A stretch of DNA of 64,000 bases from Prorocentrum cordatum. Lineage: Eukaryota; Sar; Dinophyceae; Prorocentrales; Prorocentraceae. Shown piece by piece: positions 42,515-53,639 of this stretch. The stretch covers positions 737,952 to 801,951 of the forward strand of contig CAUYUJ010016283.1 in assembly GCA_963575745.1 (NCBI GenBank), given 5' to 3'. The position numbers were made by a program, and so were the translations under genes. Position 1 is the first letter of the stretch. Each line of letters begins with the position of its first letter. The notes under the pieces are model-generated. The model made no database searches. It saw nothing but the letters and a program-made list of their open reading frames with translations, and was not told the DNA's origin.

Positions 42515-43795
42515 TCAGGGGCACTGAGCGGCGGATTGAGCGCCGCGCGGGAAGGGGAAAAAGAAATGCAGGGCGGGCGCGGAGAAGAGGGAGGGAAGGG
42601 CGGCCACCTCCGACTGTGTGGGTCTCCAGGGGGCGCGCTGCGGCCCAGGCGCGTCCAGGTGCGTCCAGGTGCGGCCCAGGCACAGGTGCAAAGCCAGCCG
42701 GCGATCCGAGCAGGCTCGAGCAAGGCTGGCATGCAACGTCAGGTGGCGGGATTGCGGCATTGCTCGGACAAGGTCCTGGGAGTGCTGCAGCGCGGGGAGA
42801 GTATCCAGCCTTGCCAGGTGCGAAAGAGCGAGGGCACGAAGCCCGACCGTGGCCCGAGGACGCCGGTGGGAAATCTCGACCTGGGAAAGAGCTGCTGTAG
42901 TCCCAGGAAAGCGTGAAGCGAAAAAAAGGCCCGTGTCCACCCAGGTGCGCAGTGTCAACCTCCAGGGACGGCTGCGGGGCTCACCTCGCCCGCGGGACCA
43001 GGGGTGCCTGCTGCGACCGGGGGGGGGGGGGGGCGAGAAGGAGAGCGGGAGGAAGGAGGGGAAGGGGAGCCGCCGCCACGAGCAGGTGCCACGCAAGGAC
43101 CTCGCGCGGCGGCGGGCCAGCGGCGCGACGGGCGCCAGGCAGCCTGGGGCTGCCGCGCTGCTGGGCTGCCGGGCGGCCGAGGCCAGGGCGGAAGCCGCGT
43201 CGCGCGCCACCGGTCGCCAAGAACGGGATGGCTCCCGGGGGGCCCGGGAGACGGCAGAAAGCAGCGGGAGCATGGTGGCGTCACGCGCCACCACGAGCGG
43301 GATAGCTCCTGGGGGGTCCACGCTGAGGGAAAAAGCGGCTGAAACTTCAGAATGACCACCAGGGTCGGGATAGCACATGTACAACAGATGGCATGAAAAC
43401 CCCAGGGCCAAGTAGGCTCCCAGTGCAACAATAGCAACCACTACGGGACGGCAACAAGCCGCGGTCACCTGAGGAGAACGCTGGACAGCCTCAACAAGTA
43501 AAGAACAGTCCATGGACGATGGAACTTCCAAGCAGCCGCTTACGCCAACGTCCACCCTGCCCAAATGTAACCCAGCCGTTGCCCCGCGACGCAGCTGCAC
43601 GAAACGAGCGCGACATCGGGGCCAGCTGCTGAAAAGGCTGGCGGGCTCGGGAGGGGGCCACATACTGCGAAGGCCAGGAGTAGCGAACCAAGGAAAGGGC
43701 TGACGGGCACGCGACTCGCGTGGTGTCGCGCACGTGGTGCCGCTGGCGCTGCGGTCGCGTGGATCAGCTGGACTTCGGTGGTGCGCCAGCGTCAT
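42515..43795 (-). CDS. Unrecognised 426-codon ORF, doubtful
   Basis: The longest non-repeat minus frame in this stretch. It is rich in Arg, Pro, Ala and Ser, as expected of a chance frame at this GC. The one suggestive feature is a hydrophobic segment, VVVAIVALGAYLALGFSCHL, at about 43,375-43,435. No domain is recognised. A loose tandem duplication (GTCGCGCGCCACC at 43,199, GTCACGCGCCACC at 43,279) lies inside. I regard it as probably non-coding. Confidence 0.2.
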   Translation of the reverse strand: MTLAHHRSPADPRDRSASGTTCATPRESRARQPFPWFATPGLRSMWPPPEPASLFSSWPRCRARFVQLRRGATAGLHLGRVDVGVSGCLEVPSSMDCSLLVEAVQRSPQVTAACCRPVVVAIVALGAYLALGFSCHLLYMCYPDPGGHSEVSAAFSLSVDPPGAIPLVVARDATMLPLLSAVSRAPREPSRSWRPVARDAASALASAARQPSSAAAPGCLAPVAPLARRRARSLRGTCSWRRLPFPSFLPLSFSPPPPPGRSRHPWSRGRGEPRSRPWRLTLRTWVDTGLFFASRFPGTTAALSQVEISHRRPRATVGLRALALSHLARLDTLPALQHSQDLVRAMPQSRHLTLHASLARACSDRRLALHLCLGRTWTHLDAPGPQRAPWRPTQSEVAALPSLFSAPALHFFFPFPRGAQSAAQCP

Positions 43796-45140
43796 CGGCG
43801 CGTCCAGGCCTGCGGCGCACCGCCACGCCCGCTGTCGGAGCCTCCTGACACTTCCCGTGGGGGTGTCGCAGCATCGCGGCCCACACCATCACGTCGCGCC
43901 CGAAATCAGGGAGGTCGGAGAAAGACAAGGCAACCAACCCTGGGCCAGCTCCGAAGGTCAACTGTGGCGCGGCGTGCCCGCGTCTTGCTTCGCGCACAAA
44001 GCATGCCATCCACTGACGAAGCTGGAACGAGCGTCCTCCTGGAGACGCCTGAGGCAATCGCCAAGCGACTCGTGAGCCAGGGGCTACCATCACGTCTTAC
44101 GACACGGTCGCTTGTACGGCATGTCGACCCCAGTAGTCCGAGAACTCATTCGCACCGAGGCTTCACCCCTGGCTTCGCAGCAGGGCAGTCGCCAGGCGAG
44201 ACGTCGGCATCTGCTCCCTCCGCGCCAGTGCCGGCCACGTCCGTCCAGCGTTGGCGCCGAGCGGGGCTGCCGCGGGCGGAGGCTGGGTCGCAGGCCGCCG
44301 CTGAGACCAGGGCCTGGCCGAGCCTCGGTCGCCAACGGTGGGCCCCAGGGTGCTCGGATGCATCGATGGAAGCAGCGTCGAGCAAGGCGCCACGCGGGTA
44401 TGATTCCCGAATTGTCAAAGAAGACAATGTCGAAGTGCGGAGTTTGAAATTCCATGCCAGTAGAAGTGGCCACGGCTGGAAGAAACTAGCACAGAAAAAC
44501 AAGCAGGGGCTGAAAGGAGCCTGATACAACTGGAATAAGGCCACTAGGGCTGGAAAAAACAAAAAAAACTGGACTGGCCATTTCTATCTGGCTTCCGGGT
44601 GGGTTATGCCGCTTCATTCTTCTCTGATTCACTGCCGCGACGCCCCGCTGCGACACGCTACTGGCTGGGGGCGCGAGGCCGTCTTGCAAGGACCTGCACC
44701 ACCTTCGCCCAAAAAGGCTCGTCGCCACGGAGGCTCTGTGAGTGCCTGGCCACGGCTAAGCGGGCCCAGCTCCCAAACCTGCAGCGCATTGAAAGACATC
44801 AAAACTACGGTTTGTTTCACACGTTTCGGCAGTAGGGGGGAACTCGTGGGCTCAGGGGCCGCCAAAATACAACCCGAAATGGCAATAGGGCCTGGGGAAA
44901 GGGCTTCCAGGAGGAGAAGCGGCCTTAGCAGAAGGAACACGATTGAGCAGTATCCAAAGCTAGACTGACAGGGAGGCATATGTGTCTCCTTTGGTCGAGA
45001 GAGAGTGGACCAAAACAGTGCGATGTACCGAAGAGACGAGAGCCCGAGCCGCGGAAAACAAGCACCGCGGAGGATGTGATAGGAGAGCAGCCTTGTTCAG
45101 TCGTAGATCTGGTGATCACTGTCGGAAAGTCGTTGTCACG
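43796..45140. other. Unassigned sequence
   Basis: No gene, repeat family or RNA structure recognised; frames are short and overlapping. Confidence 0.5.
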
Positions 45141-46131
<991 letters not shown>

Positions 46132-46469
46132 TCGTTCTCCTCCTGCACGTCCTCTTCGTCGGCCCGCCGCCTTGTCAATTCGGTCATTGCATTGACCCGC
46201 ACCTGCGCCGCCCTCCAGCGCCGCCGCACCTGCTGGCCGCGTCAGGGCACTGCGCATGGCACCTCAACAACGTGACGGCCATGTTGCTGCACAGATGGGT
46301 GCCAACGGAAAAAGTGTGCGTGTGCGTGTATCACATCATTCGTGCACTCATATTTTTTCCAACCATCATGTGGTGCTAGATCGTCGTTTTGAAGAGACCG
46401 TCTCCCCGTTTCCTTTTGCATCTCCTCCTCCCCCTCCTCCCTGCCTCTGCCCTCCGCACCAGTCAACAA
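46132..46469. other. Unassigned spacer
   Basis: Nothing recognised except a short TCC-like patch at 46,420-46,445. Confidence 0.4.
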
Positions 46470-46965
46470 TTTCGGCACACCCCTCACACGCTTCGTGACC
46501 CCATAGGGTGGCCCACCCAACGCCCAAATGGTGCCGCCCGCGTGCGGTTCTGCACCAATGTCGGCAAACCCCTCACACGTGTCGTGCCCCCCCAGGGAGT
46601 CCGCCCGCATACATACGGTCCCATATAAATTTCGGCACACCTCTCACACGCTTAACGGCCCCATGGGGAGTTCCGCCCACGGCCCACATGGTGCCGAACC
46701 ACATGCGGTCCCGCACCCATTTCGGCACGCGCCTCACACGTTTCGTGGCGTCATCGAGGGTTCCAGCCAACGCCAACATTATGCCGCCAGCATGCGGTCC
46801 CGCACCTACTTCGGCACTCCCCTCAGTCCCGCACCAGTTTCTGCAAACCCCCTCACACACTTCGTGACCCCACAGGGAGCCCCACCCAAGGCCCAAATGG
46901 TGCCGCCCGCGTGCGGCTCTGCACCCTTTTCGGCACACCCCTCACACGTTTCGCGCCCCGCGCCC
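46470..46965 (+). repeat. ~90-bp degenerate repeat, site 4
   Basis: Units marked by CGGCACACCCCTCACACG at about 46,471, 46,562, 46,634, 46,723, 46,842 and 46,930, followed by TTCGTGACCCCATAGGG-type sequence and GTGCCGCCCGCGTGCGG. Spacing is 72-119 bp, mostly 88-91. Confidence 0.8.
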
Positions 46966-47194
46966 CATGCAGAGCTCCGAGAGAGCTGAGCGTTGGGTGG
47001 TTTGCCTTGCCCGTCTGCCGAGAAGCTCTGCCGCGTCGTTCTACCCGCCCCAAGGCGCTGCCAGCGCCACGGGGGGCGGAAGCGGCGCCCCCCCACCGGT
47101 TTCAGCGCTGGGACGAGCGTGCGAATGTCCACTAGGGCAAGGAGCACTCACCGCCGATGAGCATAGCAACAACGCGCCATTCGTATACAGTTCC

Positions 47195-47780
47195 GCAGGC
47201 CTCTTGGTGGTTCATTTGGTCCGTTTGGGGGCTCCTTTGGGGCACCTTGGAGGCTTCTTGGGGGGCCCTGGAAGCCTCTCGGGGGCCCTTTCGGGGCCTC
47301 TTGATGCCTCTTGGGAGCCTCTTGGGCCGTTTTGGGGCGCTCTTGCGCCGTCCGGCCCCTTTAGAGGCCGTCTTGGGGGGCTCTCGGGGCCGCATTGTGG
47401 CTCTCTTGGGGTCCTATTGGGCCATCTTGGGGGGCTCTTGAGCCTTCTTGCGGCCCCTGTGGGCCATCTTGGGGCCTTCTTAAGCAGTTTTGGGAACCTA
47501 TTGGGCACCTCTGGGGCCGTCTCGGAGCCATCTTGGAGGCTGTTTTGGCCGTCATGGGCCCCCCGGAATCGAAAAAGGCGAGAACGCGAAAATACTGTGA
47601 AAATCGGAAGTAAATCAATGTGTTTGGCCTCTCGAAGTTCTCGGAGGCTTGCTTGTGGCCCTCTGGGGCCGCCTTGAGAGCCTCTTAGGGCCATCTTGGG
47701 CCATTTGGGGACCGTCTTAGGCCTTCGGGGGGAAGCTGCATTAAGCCGTCTTGAGGCCCTCTGCGACCCTCAAGAGGCCC
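47195..47780 (-). repeat. 11-bp periodic repeat block C (reverse orientation)
   Basis: On the + strand the units read GGGAGCCTCTT, GGGCCGTTTT, GGGGCGCTCTT and GGGCCATCTTG, i.e. the reverse complement of CCAAGATGGCC. A unique AT-richer core at 47,566-47,622 matches cores in blocks E-G when reversed. Confidence 0.75.
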
Positions 47781-48019
47781 CAGCCGATACCATAGATGTT
47801 CCAATCGTTTTGGTACAGCTCTGCCGCCCCAAAAGAAAGGGGCATGTTGGTCCGCCGATGTGGCGCGACTCCAGGGGAGGAAGGTTAGGGGAGGAGTCAA
47901 AGTGATGTAAGAGAATGCAAAATGTAGCAAGTGTTTTGAATTTGGATACACTGGACACGTTGCCTTAAGGCGTTCGCCAGAAAACGCTGCCGCTCAGCAC
48001 GTCACCTCTGGACGTGGAT

Positions 48020-48330
48020 GTTCGCCAGGAGGGCCCCAAGAGGGTTCCAAGATGGCCCAAGAGCGAGACTCCCAAGTTGGCCCAAAGGGCCCCCAGGTGG
48101 ACATCAAGGCGTCCAAGAGGGCCCCAAAACAATCCAGAGAGCCCCGCAAAACGGAGTCCGAAAGCACCCAGAGATCCCAAGAGCGCTCCCAGACGGCCCA
48201 AGGAGCTTCGCAGAGCCCCCGAGGCACCCCCGAGACGCTGCCAAGAGGCCCCAGGAAGCCCAAAGCGGCCCCCGAAAGGCACCCAAAAGGGCACCCAACA
48301 GGTCCCCAAGGCCTTGGACAGGCCCGAGGT
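48020..48330 (+). repeat. 11-bp periodic repeat block D
   Basis: CCAAGAGGGTT, CCAAGATGGC, CCAAGAGCGA, CCCAAGTTGG and similar units at roughly 10-14-bp steps. Confidence 0.7.
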
Positions 48331-48746
48331 GTCACGCGTGACGGCCTCCGCGCCTTCTCGAATAATCGCCACTGGGTCGCCACCCAGAATGTTGCGCTGG
48401 CACGGTGGCAGAATTGCTGGAGGCAACTGGATAAATCATACATAACCCAACCAATGAATCGTTATCAACCGTTATCAGCTCCACGGGCCGGGAAACACTG
48501 GCTCGGCAAGTACGACTGAAGAATTTACGTATGTGCATGGCCCCCCCAGGCTAAACGAACACAGCCAGGACCACCGTAGATGCACGCTCCCACAAAGGGC
48601 ATCCTGTTCACATGGAGAACTCCGTCCATCTGGTCACAAGCGAGATCGCCAGAGATGCGCGCCGGCCGCGCGCCCAAGTTCGGAGGCAAGGGCACTGGTC
48701 GCCAAGCACCACGCGGGACACACACCATGCATACGGAAGGTTCCTG
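48331..48746. other. Unassigned spacer
   Basis: No gene or repeat recognised. Confidence 0.4.
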
Positions 48747-48872
48747 TCGTGACGACCTGTGCGCTGGTTTCTGGCAACGCGTCGACCGTTCAACCTTGAA
48801 CGATGTCGGCTCTGCGATGGCGCAGATGATTCGATTTCGGCCAATCCTGGGCAACCGGCGGCGCTCCAACGT
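48747..48872 (+). repeat. Dispersed repeat R, copy 2
   Basis: Matches 22,517-22,640 (GTCGTGACGAC, CGTTCAACCTTGAACGATG, CAATCCTGGGCAACCGGCGG). Sequence conservation stops on both sides, so this is a short dispersed unit. Confidence 0.7.
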
Positions 48873-49293
48873 GAAATCTGACATCAGAAACCTGCGCGGA
48901 GCCCCGAAAATCATGTTTATGTTGTTTCTCTTCTTCACGTGTTGGCTCCTGCCCGCTGCCTGCACCCTCGCCCCGCGCGCGGAGCGCGGGTCCCGAGCCT
49001 GCGCCACATTAGGCCCAGCCTGGCGCGAGCCCGCCCCAGCGCCGAGCCCTCCTGGCAAAGCGGGCACGCACGGAGATCTTGTGGCCGACTTCGCAGAACC
49101 CTGCATCCAACATTGAAGCCTCACCCCCTGCTTCCGCCGCCCCTCCGCCAGCCTCCCGCCGGCCTCCCGCCAGCTTCCGCCAAAGGCGAAGGTGCGCCGA
49201 AGGCGAGGCCCTTTCTGGAACGCCCCGTGTGACCGCTGCCGAAACTCGTGGCCGCCTGAGCCGGCTCTCTATGCCAGAGTCCGCACTCTCTCG

Positions 49294-49330
<37 letters not shown>

Positions 49331-49414
49331 CCTCGTTATCTTATTACATTTCTCTTTATATGTATTTGTTTTTCTCTCGTGCTTTCTCTCTCGCTCCCTC
49401 TCTCTGTATCTTCC
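48873..49414. other. Unassigned sequence with (CT)n microsatellite
   Basis: (CT)n at 49,286-49,326. A short CTCCCGCC repeat lies at 49,150-49,175. No gene seen before the relict spliced leader. Confidence 0.5.
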
Positions 49415-49451
49415 TCCGTAGTCATTTTTGCTCAAGCCACGCTGGCTCAAG
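49415..49451 (+). other. Tandem relict dinoflagellate spliced leaders
   Basis: 49,415-49,436 matches the 22-nt dinoflagellate spliced leader at 20 of 22 positions (starts TCCGTAG, ends GCTCAAG). It is followed without a gap by CCACGCTGGCTCAAG (49,437-49,451), a truncated leader matching 12 of 15 positions of its 3' part. A leader followed by a shortened older leader is the signature described for retroposed dinoflagellate mRNAs (Slamovits and Keeling). Leaders are added by trans-splicing and are not normally encoded in front of genes. Confidence 0.85.
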
Positions 49452-49570
49452 AGTGTCTGGCACTCAAAGCGAGCCCCGACTTGAAGCCTCTCGCTTCTCA
49501 TCGCCCGGCGAGACCAGACCCGCGCCCCTCAGCGCGGGGCTGATTCGCGCCCCCTTCGATCGGTCCTTAC

Positions 49571-50481
49571 ATGCCAACGGCCGCGCCGCCATGGCGATGC
49601 AGCGCTGGCCATTTGTGCAATAACACGTTCCACCAACGGGCACTGCCTAGGCAACTTGCGTTCCCTGAAAGTCGTTTGCGTTTCACGGAGTACCGCCACG
49701 ACCACTACATCCTCCACGTGCCCATCCGTGACGACCGGATCCCTCCCGTACCTCCTGCTCCATCATCCTGCGCTTTTCGAGCAGAGCTCCGTGCAGACAT
49801 CCGCAGTCATCGGCACGACCTGCACCTACTTCGCGCCATCCTTCGCGGCCACCGCACTGACCTCCAAGACCTACGCGGTGTACTCCACGCCCGTGACCAA
49901 GGCCGCCGCGCTGCTCCAGCGGCCAGCCGGGCCCCCGACCAACTACTTCCACGTCGGCGCGGTCTTCGGGTTCATGGCGAGCCTCCGCGCGTCTTCGGCG
50001 CAAGCCTCGCTCCTGGCCGTGCTTTAGGCCACCGCGCCGTTACGACGGCGGGCCTGGCTCTCCACATCCACCCCAGCACCGCCCTCGGCGCCGTCGGCAC
50101 GATCTTGACCACCATCGGCGCGGTCCTCACCAACGACGGCACAAACCACAGGGACGACGGCAACATCAACGGCTCCATGGGTGCGGCGGGGCTTGGCCCC
50201 CCCAAACGGGCCGTCAAGGTCATGGCATGGCGGGACTGGCCCTCCCGAGTCGGGCCACCAAGCTCGTCATTTTCGTCACTTTCGGGCTGCTCCCCCCTGC
50301 TCTGTTCCTGCGCTGTGCCCCTGCCCAAGGCACATACGCGTCGAATAGTTTTGCAGATGGCGTACCGATCTTAGTCGCGCGACCAGCTGCGGCGGCCACT
50401 GGCGACCACACAGAGCACCGCCACCTTGACCAGCACCGAGACACGGCACTGACGTCCGCCCTGACGTCCGCGCCGTCATAA
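49571..50481 (+). pseudogene. Retroposed host gene copy, membrane-protein-like, frameshifted
   Basis: Lies 120 bases after the relict leaders. The ATG at 49,571 is a plausible start. Coding character (strong G/C third positions) moves through frames: FTEYRHDHYILHVPIRDDRI in frame 2, then SAVIGTTCTYFAPSFAATAL, SKTYAVYSTPVTKAAALLQR and NYFHVGAVFGFMASL in frame 3 up to a stop at 50,025, then AVTTAGLALHIHPSTALGAV and GTILTTIGAVLTNDGTNH in frame 2. After a 7-C run at 50,197 come LPSRATKLVIFVTFGLLPPA and LFLRCAPAQGTYASNSFADG in frame 1. Several hydrophobic stretches suggest a multi-pass membrane protein. No introns are evident. The family is not recognised. The shifts are few, and two lie in or near homopolymers. 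Confidence 0.6.
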
Positions 50482-50535
50482 GCACCGACGCCTGTTCCCC
50501 TGGCTGCAACGACGACAGCATCGCCACCAGCACTG

Positions 50536-50949
50536 TTGCCACCACTGACAACGCCAGCACCAGTGCCTGCGTCTACGCCGACACCAGACGCCGGCGCTCA
50601 CGTTAGCACCGACGCCAGCACCGACGCCAGCACGGACGACAGCCCTGACGACAGCGCCGACGCCAGAGCGCACATCAGCACGAGCACCGACGCCAGCACC
50701 GAGGACAACACTGAAGCCGGCACTGACGGCGCCAACACCGACGCTCGCACCTACGCCGCCGATTACGCCAGCACCGAAGCCCGCACCGACGCCAGTATTG
50801 ACGGTGCCAATATTGAGTTCGCCATCGAATTAGGAGGACAATCGTTCTCGCTCGCGTTCGAGATGCACCTAGCCAGCGCGCAGTGGATCTTCGATCAGCT
50901 TTCCAGCGGCAGCGATGCAGCGGGCCGCCTCCGAGGCCGGAAACGCTAG
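50536..50949 (+). CDS. Acidic Thr/Ala/Asp-rich ORF with 12-bp repeats
   Basis: The first two thirds are degenerate repeats of GACGCCAGCACC (about 50,590-50,800), encoding DASTDASTD-like sequence. The end is unlike the repeat and looks protein-like (NIEFAIELGGQSFSLAFEMH, LASAQWIFDQLSSGSDAAG). It may be the 3' part of the retroposed gene upstream or its neighbour. No family recognised. Confidence 0.35.
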   Translation: MPPLTTPAPVPASTPTPDAGAHVSTDASTDASTDDSPDDSADARAHISTSTDASTEDNTEAGTDGANTDARTYAADYASTEARTDASIDGANIEFAIELGGQSFSLAFEMHLASAQWIFDQLSSGSDAAGRLRGRKR

Positions 50950-51163
50950 CCACAGCGACGCGCGAATTATCATGCATGTTCGGTTCATGTGCCAAATAAT
51001 TATTTGCCGTTGCTTTCGTAGAGTAGTGACGCAGTCACGACGCATGCAATTTCGAATCAGAGTCAACTGCTGGTTGGCCCATCCTTCTTGCACTGCGCAT
51101 AATGATAGTCTACGTTTGTATCGTACATCTATAGCGCGCTAACTGCTGGTGGACCCCACCCCC

Positions 51164-51225
<62 letters not shown>

Positions 51226-51590
51226 AAGAATCGCGCGAAATCGCGCACGAGCAAAAAGGAGAGAGAAGGAGAGGAGGAGACATGGAGAAAGAGAAAGAAA
51301 GAGAGAGAGAGAGAGAGAAAAGCAAGAAAGAAATATGCAAGGCAAGAAAACAAGGTGGACGGCCCCCCACCATACAACGAACATGTCCAAACTCGTTGTT
51401 TTCATCACTCTTGAAAAACCAGGTAGGGGTGCTGGTCGGTTGCCGCCACAAAGTAGAGCCGCTCCCGTTGGTTACCTCACCGTAGATCCATGCGCGCAGC
51501 CTCAAACAGCGCGTTCGCGGGGAAACTCCACGCCCAGCTGGTCGCGCGCAATCTCGAGCGAGATGTTGGGTTAAACGTCATGCGCGGCGT
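50950..51590. other. Unassigned sequence with (CA)n and (GA)n microsatellites
   Basis: (CA)n at 51,170-51,223 and an AG-rich patch at 51,260-51,325. Nothing else recognised. Confidence 0.6.
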
Positions 51591-51591
51591 A

Positions 51592-52700
51592 TCATGCCCT
51601 CGCCATCCTTGCCGCTCGGGCACCGAGGTCGCCTTTCCCCTTTTGCCCGGGATCGCAGACGACGTCGAGAACCTTTCCCGCGGCCATTACCACGGCCTCT
51701 GCACAAAATAGCCCCTCGCATGCAGCGCCGTCGGCGGCCGTCGCGCACTGCTCGAGGTAGCCATGCTCTTGAACGAGCTCAGCAACGGGAGGGCCCGCTA
51801 GAACACCACTGGTGTATTTCGTCTTGCAGACGGAGAAGATCGCGTCGGAGTCGGCGCCACCACCGTCCTCCACGGGATTTCACCATGGAGTTGCAGTCGG
51901 AGCAGCTGGCGGCGCCGTCACTGCCGCTGCCGCAGCAGGCGGCGCCCGGGCAGTCAAGCGCCCGCGGGCGCCCTGAGCGCCGCGCGGAGCGCCCTCCCTT
52001 AAGCCTGCCTCTAGAGCCCCAGGTCGGGCTTGCACTGCCGCAAGAGCATCATCTCAAAGGAGCAGCGCAGCGTCTGCAAGGCGCGCTTCGCTCGTGCCTG
52101 GGCCGCCCATGCGCTGGACGACGTCACCTGCCGCGCGCTCGACGATGCGCCGTCGCCGCCGGGCCGCCTCCAGCGGCTGGTCGCATTCTTGCTGAGCACG
52201 CAGCATCGCGCTGTTGAGCGGTCGGAGGAGCGACGATACTTCGCGCGGAGGAACTCGCGGGGCTCTGACGAGTCGCGAACAGCGGCTGAAAGTTGCCTAG
52301 AGATTACCCGCACTGTCTCTGCCACCGCGCGAGCAACCTCCGAACGACCAAGAACGCTCTCGATGCGCTCGCTGCCGTGCGCCCGGTAATCCATCAGCTC
52401 CCGTCCTTGCTGTAATTGGCGCTCGTCTGCTAAACTCTGGAACTTCTGCGCCAGGCAGTGCAACGGGCACGTGACTGGGCCCGCCCTCACTTCGCTGACT
52501 CTGGCCCCGAGGATGATCGCGCCCGACCGGATCCCCATGCCGACGCTGCGCACCAGGCCTTGGAGACCGCGCTGCAGGGCAGCCGTCTGCGGGGATAGCG
52601 CCACGAGTCAAGAATAGACGTTGAGCAACGCACGCACCTCTCGAATCTACACGCGGTGCATACATTCGCAACGAAGTCCTAGGACGGACCCCTCGCCCGG
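51592..52700 (-). pseudogene. Retrotransposon gag 2, homologous to gag 1
   Basis: The frame 52011-52604 reads LSPQTAALQRGLQGLVRSVG, QKFQSLADERQLQQGRELMD and GSERIESVLGRSEVARAVAE, which aligns block by block with gag 1 (QAAALQRGLGGLARAL, NFENLEDERQLTSGTALIDF, GERIDSVLARFEMARLEA). The N-terminal part lies in other frames up to about 52,700. Toward 51,650 a minus frame gives RGNGRGKGSRRRLRSRAK, matching the basic stretch before the gag 1 knuckle. The knuckle itself was not found. Frameshifts and stops make it a pseudogene. Confidence 0.75.
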
Positions 52701-53174
52701 TCGCCCTCGCGCCTCGCGCCTCCCTCCTCAACGCGCGGCCGGCGATGACGTTGCGGCGACGGCCACGAGCCAGCGAATGACACGGCCTCGGCAGCGGAGC
52801 GGAATGGAGAAGACGTTGGATGTAGCGGTCGCACTGGATGTACAAGTCGCGAGTCCACGAACAACTGGAAATTCGGAGAGGTTCGCCAATCGGCACTACT
52901 CGGTCCTGGCGGCGCGGTGACCGGTCGCGCACTCGCGCTCGTGGGTCGCGAATCACGGGGAAGATGTTGCAGCGGGAGAAATTGTGGTGATCGTTATAGT
53001 CGTTGAAAGAGCGGTCGAAGTTCCTCGCGTTCTTGCAGACCTTGGTGTTGTTGGAGATTGAACTTGTCCAAGCATAAATCGGAATAGCAGGGGAGGTCTT
53101 TGCTAACGCGGTCGAATCTCATCGCGCGCGCGTGCCCTGGGCGCGGCAAATGGAGTCGCAGCGGTAGCGATGTA

Positions 53175-53516
53175 CTAGGTGACGGCCAGGTAGACGCCTT
53201 GCACGGCGTCCACGATGCTGTTGTCCTCAAGGTCGCATCCGCTTCCACGTAGATGCTGATGCGAGAATTGGACGGCGCAGATCATGTTGATCATCAGCAC
53301 TCCGATCACGGAGGCGAGCAGAACTGCTGCAAGTGCGACATCCCAACTACCAATTCGAAACGGGGTTCGCCATGCGTCGCGCAGGCGACACCCGCAAATC
53401 CGCAGACCCTGTCGGCGTGTTTGAAGGGCTTGGCTGTTCGAGTCGTCGTCTCCGTCAGTCTGCATCGTCCCCTTTCCCTGCATACTCCTCCTCAAGCTTG
53501 TCAGCGAAAGAAACAT
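53175..53516 (-). CDS. Unrecognised 113-codon ORF with one membrane span
   Basis: Minus frame whose centre, SWDVALAAVLLASVIGVLMI, followed by NMICAVQF, is a convincing single transmembrane helix. It is followed by an acidic end (GCDLEDNSIVDAVQGVYLAV). It lies just upstream of gag 2 on the same strand. Function unknown; it could be a small host protein or a chance frame. Confidence 0.3.
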   Translation of the reverse strand: MFLSLTSLRRSMQGKGTMQTDGDDDSNSQALQTRRQGLRICGCRLRDAWRTPFRIGSWDVALAAVLLASVIGVLMINMICAVQFSHQHLRGSGCDLEDNSIVDAVQGVYLAVT

Positions 53517-53639
53517 CTAGCAATGTCGAAATCGAGTCGACAGGAAGCCCCTTCCTTTTGATTCCTTCCCCGCGCAAGGAGGGGGGGTCCCGGGGGTCCT
53601 ACGAGGGTCCCAGGGGGGTCGCCACCCAGATACGTTTTC

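Noticed and set aside
42515-43795. 426-codon minus ORF as a membrane protein gene
   Set aside because: Listed only as doubtful: one hydrophobic stretch in an Arg/Pro/Ala-rich chance-like frame in high-GC DNA, with no domain.
47235-47691. Gly/Leu/Pro/Trp-rich ORFs in the 11-bp blocks
   Set aside because: They arise from 11-mers cycling through all three phases; the same GPLGxLLGxSW pattern appears in every block on both strands.
51594-52217. 207-codon + strand ORF overlapping gag 2
   Set aside because: It is the antisense of the minus-strand gag homologue and has only compositional support.
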